Of a DNA stretch of 5,585 nucleotides, positions 1-5,352 are shown in pieces. The notes under the pieces are model-generated. The model did not search any database, was not told the DNA's origin, and saw only the letters and a program-made list of their open reading frames with translations. Made by a program: the position numbers and the translations under genes. The DNA is from JBCDIQ01 sp039024295 (GTDB taxonomy: Bacteria; Bacteroidota; Bacteroidia; J057). Positions within the stretch are counted from its first letter, which is position 1. Every line of letters begins with the position of its first letter. Location of the stretch: positions 1 to 5,585 of the forward strand of contig JBCDIQ010000372.1 of NCBI GenBank assembly GCA_039024295.1, in the 5' to 3' direction.

Positions 1-360
1 GCTGGCCACGCCCATTTTCCTGGGATGCGCAGTTCCATGACCATCGATGATTAGTAAGGACGGAGCAAGGCCATGTTGAAGGTGTAGGCCCTGAATGGCA
101 TCAATAAGAATTGGACCTTCCCGGAAAGCAAAGAAGCCAGGTTGGTATTCAACATTCACGGGCCATTTCCCCACAGCAATTTGAGAGGTCTTGGCCCCCC
201 AATTCAATATATCCATTCCTACGTAACCAGCTCCCTCCGAATATTGGATATCCAAGGTCACCATCAAGGCATTGCTTTCTAGGCCAATCAGCGATCCCTC
301 CGGCAAAATTCGTTGAAGGGGCAGTAGCTTTTCCTGTTCTTGGAGAAAACGGTTTTCCAT
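1..360 (-). CDS. nfi: Endonuclease V (deoxyinosine 3' endonuclease), N-terminal 120 residues, cut by the window edge
   Basis: Reading leftwards from the ATG at 360-358, the frame stays open for 120 codons to base 1, so the C-terminal part lies outside the window. Family knowledge: endonuclease V nicks DNA (or RNA) one base 3' of deaminated adenine (inosine) using a Mg-binding acidic triad. All three acids are visible: D37 in VTLDIQY, E81 in PGFFAFREGP and D106 in LLIIDGHGTAHPRKMGVAS. The last two stretches are the family's most conserved blocks, so the assignment is firm. The 'wedge' segment, usually PYIP in characterised members, reads EYQP here with the tyrosine (Y72) kept. An in-frame ATG two codons upstream (366-364) is an equally possible start. 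No Shine-Dalgarno is visible. The gene follows fadA on the same strand, but a strong terminator lies just upstream of the start. Family members are about 220 residues, so roughly half is present. Confidence 0.93.
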   Translation of the reverse strand, partial: MENRFLQEQEKLLPLQRILPEGSLIGLESNALMVTLDIQYSEGAGYVGMDILNWGAKTSQIAVGKWPVNVEYQPGFFAFREGPILIDAIQGLHLQHGLAPSLLIIDGHGTAHPRKMGVAS

Positions 361-372
361 AAGCATGCAACA

Positions 373-410
373 TAAAAAAGAGGTCAGCTCATAGACGAGC
401 CGACCTCTTT
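373..410 (-). terminator. Rho-independent terminator ending the fadN-fadA unit
   Basis: On the minus strand, a 14-base arm (410-397, AAAGAGGTCGGCTC) pairs with 390-377 (GAGCTGACCTCTTT) around a 6-base loop at 396-391. All positions pair, one as a G-U wobble. The hairpin runs into six T residues (379-374 on the minus strand, three of them within the stem). It begins 25 bases after the fadA stop, the expected place for the end of that transcript. On the plus strand the G-U becomes an A-C mismatch and only TTT follows, so the signal favours the minus strand. It also lies directly before the endonuclease V start. Confidence 0.9.
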
Positions 411-434
411 GTCTGATCTATTTTGAATGGCGAA

Positions 435-1613
435 TTAGTACATTCTTTCGAATACACCCGCTACGCCCTGGCCACCCCCTACGCAGGCAGTCACCATACC
501 GTAACGCTGCTCGCGTGCCGCCATCTCGTGAAAGAGCTGAACGCTTAATTTACATCCGGAACATCCCAATGGATGCCCCAGGGCAATGGCACCGCCATTT
601 ACATTTACACGTGCTGGGTCGAGGTTGAGTTCCTGCATCACTGCCAAAGACTGGGCTGCAAACGCCTCGTTCAGTTCAATCTGGTCAATGTCATTTAACA
701 CCAAACCGGTTTGCTTGAGCACTTTGGGCACAGCTTTGATCGGTCCCATTCCCATGATACGGGGGTCAACGCCTTCTGTCGCATAACCCGCCATCCGGGC
801 AATTGGGGTAAGTCCCAATTCCTTGACCATATCTTCTGACATGATGACCACAAATGCAGCTCCATCAGAAGTTTGGGAAGAGTTACCAGCGGTTACCGTT
901 CCGTTGTTGCGGAATACCGGACGCAGCTTCGCTAACGCTTCCAGGTTGGTGTCACGACGTGGGCCTTCATCCGTATCTACGGTAAAGGTGCGAGCACTTC
1001 TCTTGCCATCTGGGGTAACGAACACATCTTCTACCTCAATGGGAACAATTTGGCTATTGAATTTCCCTGATTCAATCGCAGCAATGGCCTTCATGTGGGA
1101 GTTGTAGGAAAATTCGTCCATGTCTTCCCGCTTGATCTGGTAATCTGTAGCTACCTCCTCTGCAGTCAGTCCCATACCGAGGTACCAGTCGGGATGCTCG
1201 GAAGCAATGCGGTAGTTCAGAGAAGTTTTATGTCCCATGATGGGTACCATGGACATGCTTTCTACTCCACCCGCAATGATGCAATCTGCCATGCCAGCTT
1301 TGATCTTGGCAACGCCCATTGCAATGGTCTCCAAACCGGAACCACAGTAGCGGTTCACGGTTACCCCTGAAACGCTCATCGGCAAGGACAAGAGGGAAAT
1401 CCAGCGGGCCATTTGCATGCCCTGTTCTGCTTCAGGCACTGCACATCCCACAATGAGGTCATCCACACGGTCAGCATCCAGCTGAGGAAGGTCTTCCCGC
1501 AACTGCTTGATCACAGCGGCACCCAGGTCATCTGGGCGATAATTCTTGAAGCCGCCTCGGTTGGCTTTGCCTACGGCGGTACGCCGTCCGGCAACGATAT
1601 ATGCTTCTTTCAT
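435..1613 (-). CDS. fadA: Acetyl-CoA acyltransferase (3-ketoacyl-CoA thiolase), FadA type
   Basis: This 392-residue protein has full thiolase length. It catalyses the last beta-oxidation step, cleaving 3-ketoacyl-CoA with free CoA to give acetyl-CoA and a shortened acyl-CoA. The nucleophilic cysteine is C90 in VNRYCGSGLETIAMG. NEAFA is at 315-319, the histidine motif GGAIALGHPLGCSG at 340-353 (H347), and the second catalytic cysteine C377 is in CVGGGQG. The N-terminus MKEAYIVAGRRTAVGKA is typical of the family and fixes the ATG at 1613. The leader is A-rich (TTAAGAAAAAT) with no Shine-Dalgarno. The gene lies 127 bases downstream of fadN on the same strand and ends just before a strong terminator, so it is the distal gene of the unit. 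The spacer contains a large hairpin that could lower fadA output relative to fadN. A biosynthetic acetyl-CoA acetyltransferase is less likely, given the pairing with FadN. Confidence 0.95.
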   Translation of the reverse strand: MKEAYIVAGRRTAVGKANRGGFKNYRPDDLGAAVIKQLREDLPQLDADRVDDLIVGCAVPEAEQGMQMARWISLLSLPMSVSGVTVNRYCGSGLETIAMGVAKIKAGMADCIIAGGVESMSMVPIMGHKTSLNYRIASEHPDWYLGMGLTAEEVATDYQIKREDMDEFSYNSHMKAIAAIESGKFNSQIVPIEVEDVFVTPDGKRSARTFTVDTDEGPRRDTNLEALAKLRPVFRNNGTVTAGNSSQTSDGAAFVVIMSEDMVKELGLTPIARMAGYATEGVDPRIMGMGPIKAVPKVLKQTGLVLNDIDQIELNEAFAAQSLAVMQELNLDPARVNVNGGAIALGHPLGCSGCKLSVQLFHEMAAREQRYGMVTACVGGGQGVAGVFERMY

Positions 1614-1630
1614 ATTTTTCTTAAGTTTTT

Positions 1631-1643
1631 CCCGCTATGCGGG
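1631..1643. repeat. Short GC hairpin CCCGC-TAT-GCGGG in the fadA leader
   Basis: A perfect 5-base inverted repeat with a 3-base loop lies 18 bases upstream of the fadA start codon. On the minus strand it is followed by AAAAAC rather than T residues, so it is not a terminator. It sits beside TTCGCTTCGCTC and the longer inverted repeat at 1660-1729, and may be part of one composite intergenic repeat. It could also form a structure in the fadA leader. Its function is not known. Confidence 0.4.
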
Positions 1644-1659
1644 ATTTCGCTTCGCTCAA

Positions 1660-1729
1660 CAGTTAACGGTTCTCAGTTTACAGTCAGTGGCATTGCTGCC
1701 CTATACTGAAAACAGAGAACTGACAACTG
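1660..1729. repeat. Long imperfect inverted repeat between fadN and fadA, built from AACTGxx-like words
   Basis: The arms 1660-1684 and 1705-1729 pair at 20 of 25 positions. The spacer contains a further perfect stem, GGCA-TTGC-TGCC (1689-1700), so the whole segment can fold into one extended hairpin. The right arm and its flank contain tandem 7-base words (AACTGAC, AACTGCG, AACTACA at 1719-1739), and the left arm carries the complementary CAGTT/CAGT words. The arm ends 11 bases past the fadN stop. Low-complexity ACTG-word palindromes between genes look like a dispersed, REP-like repeat rather than a gene-specific signal, but copy number cannot be tested here. In the transcript it could act as a partial terminator or an mRNA-stability element between fadN and fadA. 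Confidence 0.65.
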
Positions 1730-1740
1730 CGAACTACATA

Positions 1741-4197
1741 TTAGTTTCTTAAAGGTTTGCCGGTTTTCAACATGTGCTCAATGCGCTTGAGGGTTTTCAT
1801 TTCCCCAAGGAGGCTCAGGAAGGCTTCCCGCTCAATGTCCAGCAGGTACTGCTCAGAAACCACGTTGTTTTCACCTGAAAGGTCTCCACCGCAGAGGACA
1901 TACGCCACTTTTTTAGCGATGGTTGCATCGTGCTCAGAAGCGTAATGTCCGTATTGAAGGCCAGCGATTCCTGCGTAGAAAGTACTCAGGGTATTGCGGC
2001 CCAATACTTTCACATCGGTTCGCATAGCGGGCGGGGTATATCCCTGCTCGGCAATGGCGAGAACAGCATCCTTGGCTTCTTTCACCCGGCGAGACTGGTT
2101 AATCACCACCTGATCCGTATCTCTGAAAATATCCATGTCAATCGCCTCTTGAGCCGAGGTAGCTACTTTGGCCATGGCAATGTTCATGAGGTACTTTTCC
2201 AGAATAGAGTTGCCTACCCCACCGGGCTTGCTATACAGGTCTGCGGCACGCATGGCAAATTCTTTGGTACCCCCGCCGCCCGGAATTAGACCGACTCCAA
2301 CTTCTACCAAGCCGATGTAGGTTTCTGCAGCAGCTACGACTTTATCCGCGTGCATGCTGAATTCGCATCCGCCCCCCAGGCACATGGCATGGGGCGCAAT
2401 CACCACTGGAACTGGTGAAAGACGAAGGCGCATGGAGGTATCCTGGAAGAAACGTACCGCCAGTTCCAATTCTTCCCATTCCTGCTCATAGGCCATCATG
2501 GAAATCAACACCAGATTTGCACCTACGGAGAAGTTCGTGCCTTCATTGGCGATCACAACTCCATTGTAGTTGTGCTTCTCAGCATAATCCAATCCCTGGT
2601 GAATGCCGCGGAGTACGCCTTCTCCCAAGGAGTTCATCTTGGAGTGAAACTCAATGTTGAGCACCCCATCGCCCAGGTCAATGACAGAACAATCATTGTT
2701 GGACCAAACCGTCTTTTGAGACTTGATGTCTTCCAGAATGATGAATGAATCTGCACCTGGAAGGGGCTTGTAGGCCTTGTCCGTATGACTGTAATACTGC
2801 TTCACGCCGCCTTCTACCTTGTAGAAAGTCTCGTGTCCGGCTTCCAGCATTTCATGCACCCAGTCTGCAACCTTTAGTCCGTGAGCTTCAAACATTTCTA
2901 CGGTCTTCGGTAGCCCCACCATGTCCCAAAACTCGAACGGACCTTTTTCCCAGTTGAATCCGGCACGTACGGCATCATCAATCTGGTACAGCTCGTCCGC
3001 AATCTCTGGAATTCGGTTGCTTACATAGGCAAATAGCCCCAGATTGGAACGGCGTACGAACTCTCCGCCCTTATCATCGGCCTTGAAGAAGAAATACTTC
3101 ATTCTGCTCGGGAGGTCTTCAATGCTCTTGATGGCACCCAGGCTGGGGAGCTTCGCACGTTGGTTTTCGCGGTACTCTAGCGTGTTCAGGTCCAGTGAGA
3201 GAATTTGTTTATTCCCTTCAGCGTCTTTGGTCTTTTTGTAGAAGCCTTGGCGGGTTTTGTCTCCCAGCCATTTCTTCTCCACCAATTGCTGAACAAATGC
3301 AGGTATCTCAAAGCTGTCGAGGGCTTCATCATTGGGGCAATTGTGGCGAATCCCTTTCATTACATTGACCGTGGTATCTAATCCTACCAAGTCACTCAAG
3401 CGGAAGGTACCTGTTTTAGGCTTACCTGTTGCAGGTCCTGTGAGCTTGTCCACTTCTTCGATGGTGAGCCCCATTTCTTTAACCAGATTGAATATACCTG
3501 CAATGGCATAGACCCCAATCCGGTTAGCGATAAAGGCAGGGGTATCCTTACACAGTACAGTGGATTTTCCGAGGAATACATCCCCATAGCGCATCATAAA
3601 GGAAACCAGCTCTGGATCAGTTTCTGGGCCAGGAATCACTTCCAACAAACGTAAATAGCGCGGCGGGTTGAAAAAGTGGGTCCCAAAGAAATGACGGCGG
3701 AAATCATCAGACCTGCCTTCGGCAATCATGTGAATAGGAATACCAGAAGTGTTGGTGGTCACGAGGGTACCCGCTTTTCGGTATTTCTCAACCTCAGTGA
3801 ATACTTTTTGCTTGATGTCCAATCGCTCCACGACAGCTTCCAGTATCCAGTCACATTCGGCGATTTTGGCTAAATCATCATCGAAGTTACCAGTCTTGAT
3901 TCGCTTGGCACCGCTAGAAGTATATAGCGGGGCGGGCTTGGACTTGGTTGCGGTTTTCAGCGCGTCATTTACGATTCGGTTGCGTACGGCAGGATGCTCC
4001 AGGGTGAGACCCTTAGCTTGTTCTTTTGGGGTGAGTTCGCGTGGCACAATGTCCAGTAGCAGCACCTCTACGCCGATGTTGGCGAAGTGGCATGCAATGC
4101 GCGAGCCCATCACGCCCGATCCCAGCACGGCTACCTTACGGATGCTTCTGCTGGCAAGGAGGGCGGTTTCATTTGACGGTCTCTCTGCTATTAGCAT
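1741..4197 (-). CDS. fadN: Bifunctional 3-hydroxyacyl-CoA dehydrogenase / enoyl-CoA hydratase, FadN type
   Basis: This 818-residue protein carries out the two middle steps of beta-oxidation: hydration of 2-enoyl-CoA and NAD-dependent oxidation of the resulting 3-hydroxyacyl-CoA. The domains run in the FadN (Bacillus YusL) order, opposite to E. coli FadB. The Rossmann dehydrogenase domain comes first (GSGVMG 26-31, D49 ending the second strand). It holds the catalytic pair H174 (HFFNPP) and E186, 12 residues apart as in known enzymes. Next are helical 3HCDH C-terminal domains (about 215-320 and 365-450), then a crotonase domain (about 500-700). The crotonase domain has FSVGAN at 556-561 and GGG at 608-610 for the oxyanion hole. 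Both glutamates needed for hydratase activity are present (E612 in GGGCE and E632 in IGLVEVGVGLIPGGGG), so both activities look intact. The ATG at 4197 is the only ATG before the nucleotide-binding motif. It lies inside the upstream regulator gene (29-base overlap), which suggests translational coupling. Confidence 0.95.
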   Translation of the reverse strand: MLIAERPSNETALLASRSIRKVAVLGSGVMGSRIACHFANIGVEVLLLDIVPRELTPKEQAKGLTLEHPAVRNRIVNDALKTATKSKPAPLYTSSGAKRIKTGNFDDDLAKIAECDWILEAVVERLDIKQKVFTEVEKYRKAGTLVTTNTSGIPIHMIAEGRSDDFRRHFFGTHFFNPPRYLRLLEVIPGPETDPELVSFMMRYGDVFLGKSTVLCKDTPAFIANRIGVYAIAGIFNLVKEMGLTIEEVDKLTGPATGKPKTGTFRLSDLVGLDTTVNVMKGIRHNCPNDEALDSFEIPAFVQQLVEKKWLGDKTRQGFYKKTKDAEGNKQILSLDLNTLEYRENQRAKLPSLGAIKSIEDLPSRMKYFFFKADDKGGEFVRRSNLGLFAYVSNRIPEIADELYQIDDAVRAGFNWEKGPFEFWDMVGLPKTVEMFEAHGLKVADWVHEMLEAGHETFYKVEGGVKQYYSHTDKAYKPLPGADSFIILEDIKSQKTVWSNNDCSVIDLGDGVLNIEFHSKMNSLGEGVLRGIHQGLDYAEKHNYNGVVIANEGTNFSVGANLVLISMMAYEQEWEELELAVRFFQDTSMRLRLSPVPVVIAPHAMCLGGGCEFSMHADKVVAAAETYIGLVEVGVGLIPGGGGTKEFAMRAADLYSKPGGVGNSILEKYLMNIAMAKVATSAQEAIDMDIFRDTDQVVINQSRRVKEAKDAVLAIAEQGYTPPAMRTDVKVLGRNTLSTFYAGIAGLQYGHYASEHDATIAKKVAYVLCGGDLSGENNVVSEQYLLDIEREAFLSLLGEMKTLKRIEHMLKTGKPLRN

Positions 4198-4681
4198 TGG
4201 ATGTGGTTTTGATTATGTGTTGAATGTTGTCTAATACTTCGAAAAAGGTGTCGAGCTTGTGGGCTGGAATCCGGCCGTACAACTCTTTGTTGAATGCGAT
4301 TACTTCCTCTTTGACGGCAGCCTTTATTTCCAGCCCCATGTCAGTGGGAAATATCCGAACCATGCGTCGATCATTGGCATCAGGCTCACGCCTGATAAGC
4401 CCTTCCTGCTCCATGCGGGCAAGGATGCGCGAAAGGCTACGAGGTTCCATCCCCATAAGCGGGGCAATCTTCGTGGCTGGAGTGCCGTTTTTCTCGTCTA
4501 TGTGTAGCAGCACAAAACCGGTATTGGTACTGATGCCCCCCCGGGCTGCTTTCTGGTTGTACATCCTTGATATAGCTAACCAAGCCATTTTGATGTCGAA
4601 TCCTATGGCGCGCTTATCCGCTTTTACCCTCAGCAAATCTTTAATTTTTGAATTTAAACAATGGAAAAAATGGCTTGACAA
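4169..4681 (-). CDS. MarR-family winged-helix regulator, probable regulator of the fad genes; start uncertain
   Basis: MarR proteins are dimeric DNA-binding regulators, usually repressors released by a small ligand. The winged helix is clear: TPATKIAPLMGMEPRSLSRILARMEQEGLIRR at about 67-98, with the recognition helix near 79-92, then a wing with the family signature D101-A-N-D-R-R and R109. Flanking helices for dimerisation lie at about 28-46 and 118-158. The gene overlaps the start of fadN by 29 bases, so it is the first gene of the operon. I infer that it controls fadN-fadA, perhaps sensing acyl-CoA or fatty acid, but nothing in the sequence shows the ligand. The frame has no ATG before residue 32, which is inside helix 1. 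The 170-residue form starts at TTG 4681, and later TTG/CTG codons at 4636/4633 would give a length closer to the usual 140-155. An in-frame TGA at 4699-4697 limits any extension. Confidence 0.88.
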   Translation of the reverse strand: MSSHFFHCLNSKIKDLLRVKADKRAIGFDIKMAWLAISRMYNQKAARGGISTNTGFVLLHIDEKNGTPATKIAPLMGMEPRSLSRILARMEQEGLIRREPDANDRRMVRIFPTDMGLEIKAAVKEEVIAFNKELYGRIPAHKLDTFFEVLDNIQHIIKTTSNANSRETVK

Positions 4682-4684
4682 CTG

Positions 4685-4720
4685 CTCCGGCTTTCCTCAA
4701 ACGCTAACCTACAGCCGGAG
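4685..4720. repeat. 8-base inverted repeat CTCCGGCT / AGCCGGAG in the regulator leader
   Basis: CTCCGGCT (4685-4692) and AGCCGGAG (4713-4720) are perfect complements separated by 20 bases. They lie between the candidate marR promoter and its TTG start, so the marR transcript would carry this hairpin just upstream of the start. No T-run follows on the minus strand, so it is not a terminator. It could be an operator half-site pair or a leader structure. The length and perfect match make pure chance less likely, but it is not conclusive. Confidence 0.35.
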
Positions 4721-4728
4721 AAAAATGT

Positions 4729-4740
4729 TATGCATGCATA
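4729..4740. promoter_or_regulatory. Perfect 12-base palindrome TATGCATGCATA, candidate operator
   Basis: TATGCATGCATA is its own reverse complement over 12 bases, in the intergenic region about 50 bases upstream of the regulator's TTG start. It directly abuts the candidate -7 element on the minus strand (4748-4741), so a bound dimer would cover the predicted transcription start. Auto-repression through a palindrome at the promoter is common for MarR-family genes. That this is the binding site is inference from position and symmetry only. Confidence 0.4.
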
Positions 4741-4771
4741 CGAAATTACAAAACACCTGGATGAAATTCAA
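4741..4771 (-). promoter_or_regulatory. Candidate Bacteroidota-type promoter for the marR-fadN-fadA unit
   Basis: On the minus strand, TTG (4771-4769), a 20-base spacer and TAATTTCG (4748-4741) resemble the Bacteroidota sigma-70 pattern: TTTG, about 19-21 bases, then TAnnTTTG. The -7 box matches at all fixed positions but one. Transcription would begin about 4735-4737, inside the TATGCATGCATA palindrome, leaving a leader of about 55 bases before the TTG start. The prediction rests on pattern matching by eye. Confidence 0.35.
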
Positions 4772-4835
4772 TTGGATGGGGGAATTCTGTGGGGAAGGGT
4801 AAGGGGTCCACCAGTTCAATGTTTAAACGGCTCGT

Positions 4836-4870
4836 AGGTTTTCGAAACCTTCGAGGTGTGTGTATCTTTA
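4836..4870 (+). promoter_or_regulatory. Candidate promoter for the DUF2937-like gene, with an overlapping palindrome
   Basis: TATCTTTA at 4863-4870 matches the Bacteroidota -7 consensus TAnnTTTG at every fixed position but the last. TTTT at 4839-4842 lies 20 bases upstream, where the -33 element belongs. The -7 box ends only 4 bases before the ATG at 4875, so transcription would start at or next to the start codon and give a leaderless message. The -33 region also holds the interrupted palindrome AGGTTT-TCG-AAACCT (4836-4850), which could bind a dimeric regulator. Confidence 0.5.
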
Positions 4871-4874
4871 CTTC

Positions 4875-5324
4875 ATGAAACTCCTCCGATGGCTATTTCC
4901 GGTGATTGATCGCATCTTTTGTATCGTGCTGGCAATAGGCTTAGCGCAATTTCCTCCCTACTATGCCCAATATGTGAAAGTGCTCTCTGGCGCGAGCCAG
5001 CAAACGGCAGCCTCTCTGGAGAAAATTGACCAATCCATTTCAGAGGAACTCTCTCGCCATCAAGCACGCGAAGACCTCCTGGCCCAACAGCAACAGTACG
5101 AAGATGCCCTTTTTGCCCTGAGCGATGTAGCTCCCTGGGAAAAGCCCTTTAAGCTTATCGGAAATTACGACCGCACCATTGGGCAGGCAGTACTGTTTCA
5201 ACCGGAAGTGCCACTGGATTGGGAAGGCTGGGTGTATGGGTTGATCGGATTGGGACTGGCATTGGTGGTAGTGGGGGTGGTGAAAAAATTCCTGCTCAAT
5301 CGGAAAAACGATAAAAAGGGGTGA
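4875..5324 (+). CDS. Small two-helix membrane protein, DUF2937-like, function unknown
   Basis: A protein of 149 residues from the ATG at 4875. An in-frame GTG at 4860 would add five residues, but it lies upstream of the candidate -7 box and is unlikely. There is an N-terminal hydrophobic helix (about 13-30, IFCIVLAIGLAQFPPYYAQY) and a polar segment rich in Q, E and K (about 40-82) that could form a coiled coil. A central WEKPFKLIGNYDRTIGQAV stretch follows. The second membrane helix (about 118-136, GWVYGLIGLGLALVVVGVV) ends in a lysine-rich tail. Basic residues at both ends suggest both termini are cytoplasmic with the middle in the periplasm. A short helix followed by a P-x-x-Q-Y motif, and the sequence F-x-P-E-V-P-L-x-x-E-G just before the last helix, resemble the DUF2937 family from memory; no function is known to me. 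The gene is divergent from the fad regulator and need not share its role. Confidence 0.8.
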   Translation: MKLLRWLFPVIDRIFCIVLAIGLAQFPPYYAQYVKVLSGASQQTAASLEKIDQSISEELSRHQAREDLLAQQQQYEDALFALSDVAPWEKPFKLIGNYDRTIGQAVLFQPEVPLDWEGWVYGLIGLGLALVVVGVVKKFLLNRKNDKKG

Positions 5325-5328
5325 GCCT

Positions 5329-5352
5329 AAACCCCTGCTCGGAGGTTTTATT
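5329..5352 (+). terminator. Probable intrinsic terminator after the DUF2937-like gene
   Basis: AAACCCC (5329-5335) pairs with GG-A-GGTTT (5341-5348) around the loop TGCTC. This gives seven base pairs with one bulged A (5343), followed by TTTTATT. It begins 5 bases past the stop codon. An alternative hairpin, AGGGGT (5317-5322) with ACCCCT (5331-5336), competes for the same C-run and includes the stop codon. The bulge and the broken T-run make this weaker than the terminator at 373-410. Confidence 0.55.

Noticed and set aside
111..362. 83-residue plus-strand frame
   Set aside because: It is antisense to the endonuclease V coding region, with proline- and serine-rich low-quality sequence and no family features.
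149..373. 74-residue minus-strand frame starting at the ATG at 373
   Set aside because: It overlaps the endonuclease V frame, which carries all the catalytic residues. This frame has no recognisable motif and is a shadow.
1546..1752. Plus-strand frames across the fadA start and the fadN-fadA spacer (1413-1709 and 1546-1752)
   Set aside because: They run antisense to fadA and through the inverted repeat, with no conserved sequence. The spacer is better explained as a structured repeat.
3749..4234. 161-residue plus-strand frame opposite the start of fadN
   Set aside because: It is antisense to the well-conserved dehydrogenase domain; the opposite strand is clearly the coding one.
4675..4680. 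TTGACA on the plus strand as a classical -35 box
   Set aside because: It lies at the start of the regulator gene with no matching -10 element or downstream gene at a suitable distance, and the genome appears to use Bacteroidota-type promoters.
4224..4802. 192-residue plus-strand frame opposite the regulator
   Set aside because: It is antisense to the whole MarR coding region. Its serine/arginine-rich composition is what antisense reading of that gene produces, and it shows no motif.
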